DNA from: Thermogutta terrifontis | GTDB lineage: Bacteria; Planctomycetota; Planctomycetia; Pirellulales; Thermoguttaceae | Reading direction: 5' to 3' | Assembly (NCBI RefSeq): GCF_002277955.1 | Contig: NZ_CP018477.1 | Location: forward strand, 2,749,206-2,813,205 | Length of the DNA: 64,000 nt | Shown here: one piece after another, positions 1 to 9,455 of the stretch | Layout: every line of letters starts with the position of its first letter | How positions within the stretch are numbered: the stretch's first letter is position 1 | Program-made: the position numbers and the translations under genes | The notes under the pieces: generated by a model | What the model saw: the letters and a program-made list of their open reading frames with translations, nothing else | The model's database searches: none | What the model was told of the DNA's origin: nothing

Positions 1-114
1 TCACCAGCCTAACAATTCCTTTTTGTGCCGTGGAATCGGCGGTCTTTTCAGCTTGCAGCTTGTATTAAATGTTGCGCTCATGCCAATCGTGAGAAATAGT
101 GACCTTTGAACGTA

Positions 115-160
115 AGAACATTCCTCACATGCCGGTTTGCCTCGCCTGCGAGAATGTTCT
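115..160. other. 9-bp inverted repeat upstream of the receiver gene
   Basis: AGAACATTC at 115-123 is matched by GAATGTTCT at 152-160, a perfect 9-bp inverted repeat with a 28-base spacer. It lies 60 bases before the start of the receiver protein gene. It could be an operator for a dimeric regulator or the foot of a hairpin. There is no T-run, so it is not a simple terminator. The first 219 bases otherwise show no convincing gene. Confidence 0.35.
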
Positions 161-219
161 AAACTTTTCAATTGAAGTTGGATGGATTCCGCTTTTTGTG
201 GCCTGCCGGTTGGTTCTCC

Positions 220-690
220 ATGACCACGCCACAATCCCAACTCCAGCCACAACTAAATGTTCAGGGCCGGGAGCGGCCGGGGAGAATTCTCATCGTGGAC
301 GACGACCTGGCCGCCGTCGAGCCGCTCGCTCTCCGTTTGCGGTGGCAGGGATATGAGGTGCTGGCCACCGCTTCCGGTGAAGAAGGCATCGCCCTCGCGC
401 GTGGCTCGCATCCTGACGTCATACTGTTGGATCTTTGCCTGCCGGACTTCAACGGTCTGGAAGTGGCAAGAATTCTCACAGCAGACAACCAAACATCAGA
501 CATACCCATTGTATTTCTCAGCGGGCTGGGGGACGACGAGACTTTGGTTCGCGAATGTCGGGCTGCCGGGGGAACCTACTACCTTCGCAAACCCTACGAT
601 TGCAATGTCCTTCTCCTTGTGCTTTCCCAAGCGGTGGCCGAGCACCGTCTCTGGCACGACATGTCTGCACCTGAAGAGGATTTCACTTGA
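220..690 (+). CDS. Orphan single-domain response regulator (receiver protein)
   Basis: This is a 156-residue protein that is almost entirely a CheY-like receiver domain. The acidic pocket is D27-D28-D29 in LIVDDD, the predicted phospho-acceptor is D71 in ILLDLCLPD, S101 takes the switch Thr/Ser position in FLSG, and K124 is in LRKPYD. No DNA-binding or enzymatic output domain follows, so it probably acts by protein contact or in a phosphorelay. No kinase gene is adjacent. The ATG at 220 has only a weak ribosome site, and an in-frame TTG at 172 would add 16 residues. The N-terminal 20 residues are Gln-rich and not part of the domain. Confidence 0.85.
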   Translation: MTTPQSQLQPQLNVQGRERPGRILIVDDDLAAVEPLALRLRWQGYEVLATASGEEGIALARGSHPDVILLDLCLPDFNGLEVARILTADNQTSDIPIVFLSGLGDDETLVRECRAAGGTYYLRKPYDCNVLLLVLSQAVAEHRLWHDMSAPEEDFT

Positions 691-1287
691 CCCATCCCCA
701 CTTCACTATTGTAGGGGCGATTCATGAATTGCCCCTACACCTTTAAACATACTGGCGGAGATCGGTCCGCGGCGTGGACCATCCGACGTGCGAACATTGA
801 GAGGACGAGCACCTCCCACCGGGCCAGATCTCGCACCCGGTTAGGGCGTTGTCGAAGTCCGCGTCGCTTTCCAGCAAGAGAACAGTGGGGACGACTCAGG
901 GGCCTCACCGATTGACGTGCCACCCCTCGATGATTTACGATTTTTGTTGGGCGCCAGTACCAGCCTGCCCTCAGAACTGGACGATTTAGAATCTCAGCCT
1001 GGTGTGCCGGCACTGGGAAAATTCCTGCACGTTTCTCAAAGCGCACGGATCGCCTCAGCAATACAGTCGGGACCGCAGCCAGGTTTCGGGTTGCATCAGC
1101 TTCACCCAAGCACGGAGCCAACCACCTTCCAGTTATCGGTGCTTCCGATTATGTGTTTGCCAGTTGCCTGCCTTTCCACGAAAGTTGGCCGGGAACTTGC
1201 CAAAAGCACGATAAGTCATTATTGTGGCACGTATTCGGCAGTGTGCCTGGATTGAGTTTTGTCCCCATCTGTGTAGGAGGATCTGCC
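691..1287. other. Intergenic region, about 600 bases, no convincing gene
   Basis: Short open frames in this stretch have no recognisable domains and no good ribosome sites. The only structured element I see is the palindromic repeat at 711-738, preceded by CATCCCCACTT, a motif that recurs near the copy at 61.5 kb. The promoter of the following oxidoreductase must lie here, but I see no clear -35/-10 pair. Confidence 0.6.
711..738. repeat. Palindromic interspersed repeat, copy 1
   Basis: The 28-base sequence has arms GTAGGGGC and GCCCCTAC around a perfect inner palindrome ATTCATGAAT, with one unpaired position on either side. It sits 20 bases after the receiver gene stop and could fold into a near-perfect hairpin. 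Related copies lie at 13599-13626, 53011-53033 and 61562-61586. Confidence 0.85.
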
Positions 1288-2625
1288 ATGGCGTTTCGCT
1301 CAAGTCGTCGGGAATTCCTGCAGACGTCCGCCGTCATTGGTATCGGTTACTGGGTAGCCGGCGGAGTCCGCGCCGAGGAGAGCAAATCCCCCAACGAGAA
1401 AATTCAGTTTGCGTGCATTGGCGTGGGTGGCAAAGGCCAGAGTGACTCGGCAGATGCGGGAAACGCGGGTGTGGTCGTCGCAATTTGCGATGTCGATGAT
1501 AGGACACTCGACGCCGCCGCCAAGCGATTTACCAACGCGAAAAAGTACTATGACTTCCGCAAGCTGTTCGATGAAATGGCCGACAAGATCGACGCGGTCA
1601 CCGTTAGCACGCCCGACCATACCCACGCGGCGGCTTCTCTGCTGGCGATGCGGCTGGGCAAGCACTGCTTCTGCCAGAAGCCTCTCACCCGTACCATTTA
1701 CGAAGCCCGACTGATGGGACAAGTGGCTCGGGAAAAGAAAGTGCAAACCCAGATGGGGAATCAGGGCACAGCCAATCCGGCTCTCCGCCGTGCGGCCGCC
1801 TTGCTGAAGAAGAACATCCTGGGCACGGTGAAGGAAGTCCATGTGTGGACGAACCGCCCGATCTGGCCGCAAGGCGGCACCCGCGCGCCGGAACAACCCG
1901 TTCCTCCGTACCTCCACTGGGAAGAATGGATTGGCCCGGCCAAGTTCCGCCCCTATGCCCCGGGCTACCACCCGTTCTCGTGGCGCGGCTGGTGGGACTT
2001 CGGCACCGGTGCACTCGGCGATATGGCGTGCCATACACTCAATATGCCTTACGCCGGTCTGGATTTGCGGGACCCGGTCTCCGTTCAGGCTGAAACCTCC
2101 GGCCACAACCGGGACAGCTTCCCCAAGTGGTCGATCATCACGTACGAGTTCGCTGCCAACGACTGGCGGCCGGGCCTGACCCTCAAGTGGTACGACGGTG
2201 GAAAGCTACCTCCGAAAGAGCTTTTCAAGGAATTTGATGATCCGTCTGCCCCCACGGCGAGCGGCGCGCTGATCATCGGCGACAAAGGGAAGATGTACGC
2301 CCCCGGTGACTATTGCGACCGTTTCGTCATTGTGCCCAAAGATTTGACGGTGCCCGAGGTTGAATTCGAACGCTCGCCCGGTCACTTTGAAGAGTGGGTC
2401 CTGGCAATCAAGACCGGCAAGCCTGCGATGTCTAACTTCCCGGACTATGCCAGCCCGCTTACCGAAACCGTTCTCCTTGGTAACCTTGCGGTTTGGGTAG
2501 CCAATGAACCGGGAGTTGGGCCGAAGGTAGAATGGGATGCGGCCAATCTGAAAGCCAAGAACATTTCCGGTCTCGAAGAGCTGATCAAACCGGTGTATCG
2601 GCCGGGATATACGCTTGACGCCTGA
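1288..2625 (+). CDS. Gfo/Idh/MocA-family oxidoreductase with twin-arginine leader
   Basis: The 445-residue product begins with a twin-arginine signal (SSRREFLQTS, R7-R8) and an Ala-containing cleavage region near residue 27, so it should be exported folded through Tat with its nucleotide cofactor bound. The Rossmann motif follows as ACIGVGGKG, and the family's EKP position is CQKP, keeping the catalytic Lys. The C-terminal half has the typical alpha/beta substrate domain rich in Trp and His. The start is set by AGGAGG at 1275-1280, eight bases before the ATG. Members usually oxidise or epimerise sugars or inositols with NAD(P). The substrate cannot be read from the sequence, and it stands alone between non-coding stretches. 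Confidence 0.9.
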   Translation: MAFRSSRREFLQTSAVIGIGYWVAGGVRAEESKSPNEKIQFACIGVGGKGQSDSADAGNAGVVVAICDVDDRTLDAAAKRFTNAKKYYDFRKLFDEMADKIDAVTVSTPDHTHAAASLLAMRLGKHCFCQKPLTRTIYEARLMGQVAREKKVQTQMGNQGTANPALRRAAALLKKNILGTVKEVHVWTNRPIWPQGGTRAPEQPVPPYLHWEEWIGPAKFRPYAPGYHPFSWRGWWDFGTGALGDMACHTLNMPYAGLDLRDPVSVQAETSGHNRDSFPKWSIITYEFAANDWRPGLTLKWYDGGKLPPKELFKEFDDPSAPTASGALIIGDKGKMYAPGDYCDRFVIVPKDLTVPEVEFERSPGHFEEWVLAIKTGKPAMSNFPDYASPLTETVLLGNLAVWVANEPGVGPKVEWDAANLKAKNISGLEELIKPVYRPGYTLDA

Positions 2626-3107
2626 TGCGCGGCGGCTCTTCCCGCGTCAGATACTCGGGAAAGCCGCGAGCCGATTTACTCAGCGGGAACCATCTCCGCG
2701 GGTAAACGCCAAAAGTGATAAATCCGTTATCGCGGGGACCGTTTTGCGGAACGGTCCCCGCAGTTCTGATGATGTGGTCTGTTAACACTACCACAGTGAC
2801 GTCAAATCGTCGGTTTTAACCGCCGTTGCATTGAGCAGAATAGTGCCGACACGCACAACCGAGGGGATGTCTTTAAGCCTGCTTAAGGAAATTCGAAAAA
2901 AGGGAGAATTGCGCGATTGCACACCCGTGACTCTAGGTTGTTCAATTAACAGTCAAGCACTCGTTCGTGCACTTGCGATGGTGGTTTTCGAATGCGTGAC
3001 GTGTACCGATTCCGTTAAGTCTTCTCCAAACCCGGTGATAGAGCGTTTCCGCTAATCTAGGGATTGAGTGGTGTATTCCCGGCGGACTTCGACGTGAGGT
3101 GCACTCT
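2626..3107. other. Intergenic region, about 480 bases
   Basis: A strong GC-rich hairpin lies at 2732-2761. The remainder holds a 74-codon open frame at 2831-3055 without domain features or a Shine-Dalgarno site, which I do not regard as a gene. Confidence 0.55.
2732..2761. terminator. GC-rich hairpin after the oxidoreductase gene
   Basis: GCGGGGACCGTT pairs with AACGGTCCCCGC across a short loop of 6 bases. It lies about 106 bases after the stop at 2625. The stem is very stable, but no T-run follows on the plus strand, so it may be a weak or factor-assisted terminator, or an mRNA-end stabiliser. Confidence 0.45.
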
Positions 3108-3371
3108 ATGGCGAATGAATACGACCCCTACCGGGAAGCTTTGGTGGTGGAGAAAATCTTTCTTTGGCCCAAAGAATTGGACCATTATTCGCAGGATATT
3201 CGCAATCGTGTGGAGCACGAACTGGACGCCAATCCCCAGCAAGCCGAGCAGCTTGCCTACGTCCGGTTGCCAGTGGGATTTCGACGCGAAATTACAATAA
3301 CGGCAGGCGATATTCAGCGAATCCTGGGCATGTCCGATGAGACGAGTAAGGCCGTAGAAACGTCAGCGTGA
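3108..3371 (+). CDS. Small conserved-looking protein coupled to aroB
   Basis: This gene encodes an 87-residue soluble protein with no signal or membrane segment. It contains the phrases EYDPYREALVVE and VRLPVGFRREITIT, which I recall only as a recurrent pattern of small planctomycete proteins of unknown function. The ATG at 3108 is chosen over the GTG at 3099 because GAGGT lies at 3096-3100. Its stop codon overlaps the GTG start of aroB as GTGA (3368-3371), so the two are translationally coupled. It could be a stability or regulatory partner, but nothing in the sequence proves a role. Confidence 0.75.
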   Translation: MANEYDPYREALVVEKIFLWPKELDHYSQDIRNRVEHELDANPQQAEQLAYVRLPVGFRREITITAGDIQRILGMSDETSKAVETSA

Positions 3372-4501
3372 GTGAAAATGTTCAGTTCGCACAGCAACCA
3401 GCCATGACTGTAACGCGTATTGACGTCAACCTTGGTCCCAGATCGTATCCCATTTTCGTCGGGGACCAAATTCTCCCGAAAGCAGGTGAACTGATCACGT
3501 CGTCGATGGACGTGACCCACGCGGTTGTGATCACCGATAGTAACGTGGGCCCTCTTTATCTGGAGACGTGCCAGCAAGCTCTGGAAAATGAGGGCATCCG
3601 CGTGAGCAGCGTTACTCTCCCCGCCGGCGAAACAACAAAAAGTCTTCGCTATGCGGAGGAGCTTTGGAACGCGATGGTCGATTTCCGTGCGGACCGAAAA
3701 ACTGTCGTTGTCGCGCTGGGCGGAGGCGTCATCGGTGATCTTGCGGGATTTATCGCGGCCACCTACGCACGTGGGTTGCGGCTGATTCAGATTCCTACGA
3801 GCCTCCTCGCCCAGGTGGACAGCTCGGTCGGAGGAAAAGTGGGCATAAACCTGGAAAAGGCGAAAAACATGGTGGGGGCTTTCCACCAACCCTCTCTCGT
3901 CGTGATAGACGTTGGAACGTTGCGATCCCTTCCGCCCCGGGAATATATTTCCGGACTGGCTGAGGTCGTAAAGTACGGAGTGATTCTGGATGCACAATTC
4001 TTCCAGTTCCTCGAAGAAAACGTGACAGGAATTCGCAACCTGGATGCCCAAACCCTCACGACGATTATCGCGCGGTGTTGCCGTCTAAAAGCCGACGTGG
4101 TCGAAGCAGATGAGAGGGAAGAGACGGGTTACCGGGCCATCTTGAATTACGGGCACACATTCGCCCATGCCTTCGAAACTCTCACAGGCTACACCTCCCT
4201 ATTGCACGGTGAGGCGGTTGCCATTGGAATGACCTGTGCTGCCAGGTTAGCCGCTTCTAGAAATATGTTCTCACGCGAGGAATGCGAGCGGCAAACGAAT
4301 CTCCTTAAAACTCTGGGGTTGCCGACCGAGGCCCCCCCTCTTTCGCCCAACGACGTCCTCGCCTGTATGCAGCGGGACAAAAAAGTGCAACATGGGCGGC
4401 TGCGCCTGATTCTGCCGAAGCGGCTGGGGGAAGTCGCGTTGGTCGCCGATGTGGACCCTAGTGAAATTACCGCAGTCCTCGCGCCTTTGCCCAAGAACTA
4501 G
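3368..4501 (+). CDS. aroB: 3-dehydroquinate synthase
   Basis: The 377-residue enzyme converts DAHP to 3-dehydroquinate in the second step of the shikimate pathway, using NAD and a divalent metal. The NAD-binding GGGVIGD is at 118-124. The metal ligands are visible as E199 (GLAEVVKYG), H263 (NYGHTF) and H280 (LLHGEA), with catalytic H267. Length and motif order are normal. The GTG start overlaps the preceding small gene; an internal ATG at 3404 would remove 12 residues that precede the conserved fold and is an alternative. trkH follows after 30 bases, so the three genes probably share a transcript. Confidence 0.95.
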   Translation: MSENVQFAQQPAMTVTRIDVNLGPRSYPIFVGDQILPKAGELITSSMDVTHAVVITDSNVGPLYLETCQQALENEGIRVSSVTLPAGETTKSLRYAEELWNAMVDFRADRKTVVVALGGGVIGDLAGFIAATYARGLRLIQIPTSLLAQVDSSVGGKVGINLEKAKNMVGAFHQPSLVVIDVGTLRSLPPREYISGLAEVVKYGVILDAQFFQFLEENVTGIRNLDAQTLTTIIARCCRLKADVVEADEREETGYRAILNYGHTFAHAFETLTGYTSLLHGEAVAIGMTCAARLAASRNMFSREECERQTNLLKTLGLPTEAPPLSPNDVLACMQRDKKVQHGRLRLILPKRLGEVALVADVDPSEITAVLAPLPKN

Positions 4502-4530
4502 CCAGCTGCTGTGCTGCGAAGTCGGACGCG

Positions 4531-6081
4531 ATGAACTTCAAACTGATTGCCTACATCCTGGGGATCATCTCTCTGATCGTCGGCGGTTTCATGACCGCCA
4601 GCCTCCCCTGGTCCCATCCACTTTTCGGGCAGGTCGATGCGTTCGATTGGCGTGGCTTCACCGGAACTCTGGGAGCCATCCTTGTCAGTATTTTGGTGGG
4701 TCTTGTGTTACTGTTTGTCGGCCGGGATGCTCGTCGTGACCGCCTTCTCAGACGCGAGGCATTGGCGGCAGTCGCTCTGGCGTGGTTGCTGGCAACGATT
4801 CTGGGAGCGCTCCCTTATTTGTTTTCAGGCACTGCGCGGGCTCGTGAAAATGGCCGCATCGTCCGAATGAACATCTTCGACGCCCTTTTCGAATCTGCCT
4901 CCGGCTACAGCGGAACTGGCGCTTCGGTTTTATCTGAGCTTGAAGATCCCAATCTCGTACCGCGCTCTGTTCTCTTCTGGCGGTCGGAAACGCACTTTCT
5001 GGGTGGACTGGGGATCGTCGTGCTGTTCGTCGCCGTCCTCGGGATGGGATCAGCAGGGAAACAGTTGATGCGGGCCGAGGTGGCCGCCCCTTCCCAAACA
5101 TCCACCCACGAGCAAACCCGAAGGGCGGCCATTGCCTTCGGTAGCGTCTTCGTCACTCTCAACCTGATTTTGACGGGCCTCCTTCTTCTCCAGGGACTAT
5201 CCCTTTTCGACGCGCTGTGCCATGCGTTTGGAACGGTTGCCACCGGCGGTTTCAGTACCTACAACAACAGCATCGCACATTTCCAAAGCCCTGCCATTGA
5301 ATTGACCATCACTGTTTTCATGTTTCTTGGCTGCACCAATTTTGCTCTCCTCTATTTCGCCGCTAAAGGAAACCTTCAGCGTCTCATCTATGACGTCGAA
5401 TTCCGTGTCTACGCAGTGATTATCCTGGTAGCAACCCTAACGACGGCAGCCTGCCTTTTCTTTGAATATCCCGAGTACCGATACAATCCTCTTACGGCCC
5501 TCAGATACTCCCTATTTCAATGCGTGTCAATCCAGACAAACACAGGATTTGCTACCGCTGATTTTGATAAGTGGCCCCCCTTTGCGAAGGGCGTCCTGTT
5601 GGTCCTCATGTATATCGGCGGGTGTGCGGGAAGTACAAGCTGTAGCGTCAAGGTTATTCGCTATATCTTTTTGTTCAAAATCCTCGCACTTGAGTTGGAG
5701 CAGACTTACCGTCCCAATATCGTGCGTGTCGTTCGTATTGGACAGCATCCCGTTACCGACCCCGACCTGCTCAAAAGCATTCTCGTGTACTTTGCGATGA
5801 TCCTGCTGGTCTCCGTTGTCAGTTGGCTCGGTCTGCTGGCACTTGAACCGCTCTCCACCTGGAACGGTGCCCCCGGCAACAAGTTAATCGACTGCGTTTC
5901 CGCAGTGGCGGCAACACTCAATGGTGTGGGACCTGGTTTAGGAATAGTTGGCCCAATGGCCAATTACGGTGCCTTCCACGCGCCGGCCAAGTGTATTTTG
6001 ACCGTCCTGATGTTACTCGGCCGACTCGAACTCTTTCCACTTTTGGTCATTCTGAATCCGAAATTCTGGCGAACTCGTTAA
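4531..6081 (+). CDS. trkH: TrkH-family potassium uptake channel subunit
   Basis: This is a 516-residue polytopic inner-membrane protein of the TrkH/KtrB superfamily. Four pore-loop signatures are visible in order: SGYSGTGAS, TVATGGFST, QTNTGFAT and NGVGPGLG, each supplying a filter Gly. It should pass K+ (or Na+) under the control of a cytosolic TrkA/KtrA ring, but no trkA lies in the window. It begins 30 bases after aroB on the same strand. The N-terminus has two hydrophobic segments before the first pore domain, as in TrkH rather than KtrB. Confidence 0.9.
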   Translation: MNFKLIAYILGIISLIVGGFMTASLPWSHPLFGQVDAFDWRGFTGTLGAILVSILVGLVLLFVGRDARRDRLLRREALAAVALAWLLATILGALPYLFSGTARARENGRIVRMNIFDALFESASGYSGTGASVLSELEDPNLVPRSVLFWRSETHFLGGLGIVVLFVAVLGMGSAGKQLMRAEVAAPSQTSTHEQTRRAAIAFGSVFVTLNLILTGLLLLQGLSLFDALCHAFGTVATGGFSTYNNSIAHFQSPAIELTITVFMFLGCTNFALLYFAAKGNLQRLIYDVEFRVYAVIILVATLTTAACLFFEYPEYRYNPLTALRYSLFQCVSIQTNTGFATADFDKWPPFAKGVLLVLMYIGGCAGSTSCSVKVIRYIFLFKILALELEQTYRPNIVRVVRIGQHPVTDPDLLKSILVYFAMILLVSVVSWLGLLALEPLSTWNGAPGNKLIDCVSAVAATLNGVGPGLGIVGPMANYGAFHAPAKCILTVLMLLGRLELFPLLVILNPKFWRTR

Positions 6082-6180
6082 CCGATTATCGCCCTTGCTC
6101 TGGTTTGCCAATGTGCACTTGCTTCCAATTTTCGAGCAGATCGCCGTCGTGACATATTCAGCACAGTTTGTGGTCTGACC

Positions 6181-7521
6181 TTATAGAATAAACCGGCTGA
6201 GATCTTCATCCTTAATAATGTCGCTTAGTTTATTGCGAACGTAGTCGCTTGTAATAACGAACTCACCACGCACATTGTCTGGCGCGTTAAAACTAACTTC
6301 CTCCAGCAATCTTTCCATGACCGTATACAGGCGACGTGCCCCGATATTCTGCGTGGTTTGGTTGACGCGATAGGCAAACTCTGCAATCAGCTCAATGGCA
6401 TCCTGCTGAAAGATCAGCTCCACATTTTCGGTTCTAAGAAGAGCCTGATACTGCTTGACGAGAGCATTTTCCGGCTCTGTGAGGATTCTCACGAAATCGT
6501 CCTTGGTCAGGTCCGTTAATTCCACCCGAATAGGAAATCGCCCCTGAAGCTCCGGCATGAGGTCGCTGGGTTTCGACCGATGGAATGCCCCGGCGGCAAT
6601 AAACAGAATATGGTCTGTACGGACATACCCGTAACGTGTCTTGACGGTCGTTCCTTCCACAATCGGCAGAAGATCCCGTTGCACACCTTCCCGGGAGACG
6701 TCCGGGCCATGGACACTTCCCGTGGACGCAATTTTATCAATCTCGTCAATAAAAATAATTCCAGAGTTTTCCGTTAATTCAATAGCTTTTGCCTCGATTT
6801 CATCTTTGTCCACAAGCGCTTCGACTTCCTCGTCAAAGAATAGACGGCGTGCCTCCGCCACCGTTATTTCACGGCGCCGAGCTCGCTTGCTGGAAAAGAG
6901 CCTTTCCGCCCAGGACTGAAAATCGAGATCGAGTTGCTCCAGCCCCATGCCGCTCACGAAGAATGGGAGCTCTTTTTTTTCAATGGTCACTTCGACCATC
7001 CGATCGTCCAGAACACCTGACCGCAACAATTGCCGCAGGCGCATTCGCACCCGGTTCTTTCGGTTTTTTTCTTCGGATCCAGAGTTCAGTTCCGCTTCCC
7101 AGTCCCCCGATTTCAGCAATACATCAATCAACCGGTTCTCCGCCCGTTTTTCCGCCTCCTCCTTGACTTTCTCGCGGTACTCCGAATACACGATTGAGAT
7201 GGCGTTATCCACCAGGTCGCGGACCATGCTCTCCACATCGCGTCCGACGTAGCCAACCTCGGTGTATTTCGTGGCTTCCACCTTTACGAAGGGCGAGCCG
7301 GTCAATCGTGCAAGCCGGCGGGCAATTTCAGTCTTCCCCACGCCCGTCGGCCCGATCATGAGAATGTTTTTCGGACCAATCTCGGAACGAATCTCCGGCG
7401 GAAGCTGCTGGCGACGCCAGCGATTGCGAAGTGCTACGGCAACCGCCCGCTTGGCAGCCTCCTGGCCCACGATGTACTTATCGAGTTCTGCGACGATTTG
7501 GGTAGGTGTCAACTGCTGCAC
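6181..7521 (-). CDS. hslU: HslU, AAA+ unfoldase of the HslUV protease
   Basis: The 446-residue ATPase unfolds substrates and feeds them to the HslV peptidase. Walker A is GPTGVGKT at 57-64, Walker B is IIFIDEID in the central part, and the arginine-finger/sensor region includes [11 protein letters not shown]. The C-terminal tail DLSRFIL is the conserved peptide that docks into HslV to activate it. The I-domain between the Walker motifs is charged, as usual. Its start overlaps the last 13 bases of hslV, which supports one coupled operon. Confidence 0.97.
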   Translation of the reverse strand: MQQLTPTQIVAELDKYIVGQEAAKRAVAVALRNRWRRQQLPPEIRSEIGPKNILMIGPTGVGKTEIARRLARLTGSPFVKVEATKYTEVGYVGRDVESMVRDLVDNAISIVYSEYREKVKEEAEKRAENRLIDVLLKSGDWEAELNSGSEEKNRKNRVRMRLRQLLRSGVLDDRMVEVTIEKKELPFFVSGMGLEQLDLDFQSWAERLFSSKRARRREITVAEARRLFFDEEVEALVDKDEIEAKAIELTENSGIIFIDEIDKIASTGSVHGPDVSREGVQRDLLPIVEGTTVKTRYGYVRTDHILFIAAGAFHRSKPSDLMPELQGRFPIRVELTDLTKDDFVRILTEPENALVKQYQALLRTENVELIFQQDAIELIAEFAYRVNQTTQNIGARRLYTVMERLLEEVSFNAPDNVRGEFVITSDYVRNKLSDIIKDEDLSRFIL

Positions 7522-8051
7522 GCGATCTCCTCCACGATGATATTCTCGTTGGTATACACGTCCAGTTCGGCAGCAATGCGCAGGGCTTCCCGGACAATTT
7601 CAACGGCTGACAAATTGGTGTGCCGGAGCAACGCTCGGGCCGCTGCCACGGCGTAAGGTCCGCCTGATCCGATCCCTAAAACTCCGTCTGACGGTTGCAG
7701 GACGTCCCCCGTCCCCGATAACAGCAGTGTGTGCTGGGCATCAACCGCAATGAGCATCGCCTCGAGGCGGCGGAGCGCTCGATCGGTCCTCCATTCCTTC
7801 GCTAACTCCGTGGCCGCCCGAGGTAAATTATGAGGAAATTCCTTTAACTTGGCTTCAAAACGCTCGAACAGAGCAATGGCATCGGCAGTACTTCCCGCAA
7901 AACCCGTGAGGACTTTTCCATCCCCCAAACGCCTCAATTTCACAGCGTCAGACTTCAACACGGTGGAGCCAAGACTCACCTGACCATCGGCCCCGATGGC
8001 TACTGATCCGCCTCGGCGCACCGTAACCACTGTCGTGCCTTGCATGCGCAT
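7509..8051 (-). CDS. hslV: HslV, peptidase subunit of the HslUV protease
   Basis: HslV is the threonine-type peptidase of the bacterial proteasome-like complex. The N-terminal nucleophile is the first Thr of [10 protein letters not shown], which must be exposed by removing the short leader MRMQG if translation starts at 8051 (or MQG from 8045). The downstream fold includes GDGQ-like [17 protein letters not shown] and IGSGGPYA. An upstream in-frame TTG at 8081 would give a 15-residue leader and is less likely. With the 8051 start the product has 180 residues, normal for the family. It overlaps hslU by 13 bases and is the promoter-proximal gene. Confidence 0.95.
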   Translation of the reverse strand: MRMQGTTVVTVRRGGSVAIGADGQVSLGSTVLKSDAVKLRRLGDGKVLTGFAGSTADAIALFERFEAKLKEFPHNLPRAATELAKEWRTDRALRRLEAMLIAVDAQHTLLLSGTGDVLQPSDGVLGIGSGGPYAVAAARALLRHTNLSAVEIVREALRIAAELDVYTNENIIVEEIACSS

Positions 8052-8306
8052 GGGAATGTTTCCCGTTCCAGAAGAAAACAAGCCGGCACCGCCGGCGTCA
8101 TGTCTCTCGCCCGAAAATAGACCGAGCGATGAAACTTAAAATAGCGCGAAATCCCCCCCGAGGTCAAGCGGTCGGATTGCAAGGCGTTAGCATCAAAACG
8201 ATCACCGCGGGTTCGCTCGTTATGCTTTACAACCGCGGGGATTAGCACGAATGGCTCGTCCGTGGTATAATTTCGACCGTGAATCGCGTATTAGAGAAGG
8301 AGGTGT

Positions 8307-9296
8307 ATGATGCACGTGGACCTCGCTCATTCTGTGGTGGCTCAACTTTCTCTTTGGCCCATCTGGATCATCCTGGGTATCATCGGTCTGCTTTTCCTTT
8401 TGTTCCTGGTGATCGTCGTGCTGATGTATGGGGCGCTGTGGTTTCAGGCGTACATGTCGAGCGCCCGGGTGAGTATCTGGAGCCTGATCGGCATGAGTTT
8501 CCGTCAGGTCAACGCGCGGTTGATCGTGCAGGCCAAAATCATGGCCGTTCAGGCTGGTCTCACCGACGAGCGCTACGGCATTACCACCCGGCGTCTGGAG
8601 GCACACTATCTGGCTGGTGGCAATGTAATGAAGGTCATCCACGCCCTCATTGCAGCCAACCGTGCGCAGATGCCGCTCACGTTCGATCAGGCGGCAGCCA
8701 TTGACCTGGCCGGGCGTGATGTGCTTGATGCCGTGCGGACAAGCATCTATCCCAAGGTCATTGATTGTCCCGATCCCCGAAGCGGTCGGACCATGCTCAG
8801 TGCCATTGCCAAAAACGGCGTTGAATTGAAAGTCAGGGCCCGGGTGACCGTCCGCACCAAAATGGAAACCCTCATTGGGGGAGCCACCGAAGAAACAGTC
8901 ATTGCCCGGGTCGGTGAGGGCATCATCACCGCGATCGGGTCGTCAGAAACACACCTCGAAGTGCTTGAACATCCGGACCGAATTTCCAAGGCCGTTCTGG
9001 AGCGAGGATTGGATCAACAGACTGCCTTCCAGATTGTCTCCATCGACATTGCGGATATCGTTGTCGGTCAGAATATCGGAGCACGGCTCCAATACGATCA
9101 GGCAGAGGCCGATACCCGCGTGGCTCGCGCCAAAGCAGAGGAACGTCGGGCGCTGGCGATGGCCCGTAGCCAGGAGATGAAAGCTCAGGTTGCCTACAAC
9201 CGTGCCCAGGTTATCCTTGCCGAAGCGCAAGTGCCGCTGGCAATGGCTCGGGCCATCCGCGAAGGGCGCTTTGAGGTACTCGCGTCACGTCCGTGA
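8307..9296 (+). CDS. floA: Flotillin-like protein FloA
   Basis: The 329-residue protein has one long hydrophobic hairpin or membrane segment at about residues 17-45, then the SPFH/flotillin domain and an Ala/Glu/Arg-rich coiled-coil region near the C-terminus. The sequence from [18 protein letters not shown] onward matches the FloA branch rather than eukaryote-like flotillins. FloA organises functional membrane microdomains and affects membrane fluidity and protein partnering. AAGGAGGT at 8297-8304 is very close to the ATG at 8307, so the second ATG at 8310 may be the true start. No NfeD partner gene is adjacent. A strong terminator follows. Confidence 0.93.
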   Translation: MMHVDLAHSVVAQLSLWPIWIILGIIGLLFLLFLVIVVLMYGALWFQAYMSSARVSIWSLIGMSFRQVNARLIVQAKIMAVQAGLTDERYGITTRRLEAHYLAGGNVMKVIHALIAANRAQMPLTFDQAAAIDLAGRDVLDAVRTSIYPKVIDCPDPRSGRTMLSAIAKNGVELKVRARVTVRTKMETLIGGATEETVIARVGEGIITAIGSSETHLEVLEHPDRISKAVLERGLDQQTAFQIVSIDIADIVVGQNIGARLQYDQAEADTRVARAKAEERRALAMARSQEMKAQVAYNRAQVILAEAQVPLAMARAIREGRFEVLASRP

Positions 9297-9395
9297 GGAA
9301 ATGCCCTACTCTGCAGCTCAATCTTTATGCCCGCTGCCGCCTCGTCAATGGCCTGTGTAATACTTCGGTCTCGTTTAGGTAGGACAAGATGCAAA

Positions 9396-9431
9396 GGGGC
9401 ACCGGCGTGAAGCCAGTGCCCCCACTTTTTT
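9396..9431 (+). terminator. Intrinsic terminator after floA
   Basis: GGGGCACCGGC at 9396-9406 pairs with GCCAGTGCCCC at 9412-9422 with one mismatch, and T6 follows at 9426-9431. It lies between floA and the convergent oxidoreductase gene and points in the floA direction. Confidence 0.85.
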
Positions 9432-9455
9432 AATCCTCAGTCAACCCGGTGGCCG

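Noticed and set aside
1..252. 83-codon minus-strand open frame at the window edge
   Set aside because: It overlaps the receiver gene start, carries no motif, and cannot be separated from chance.
724..1255. Several 60-130-codon open frames between the receiver and oxidoreductase genes
   Set aside because: No domains, weak starts, and one begins inside the palindromic repeat.
2831..3055. 74-codon plus-strand open frame
   Set aside because: No Shine-Dalgarno site, no recognised domain, and atypical low-complexity composition.
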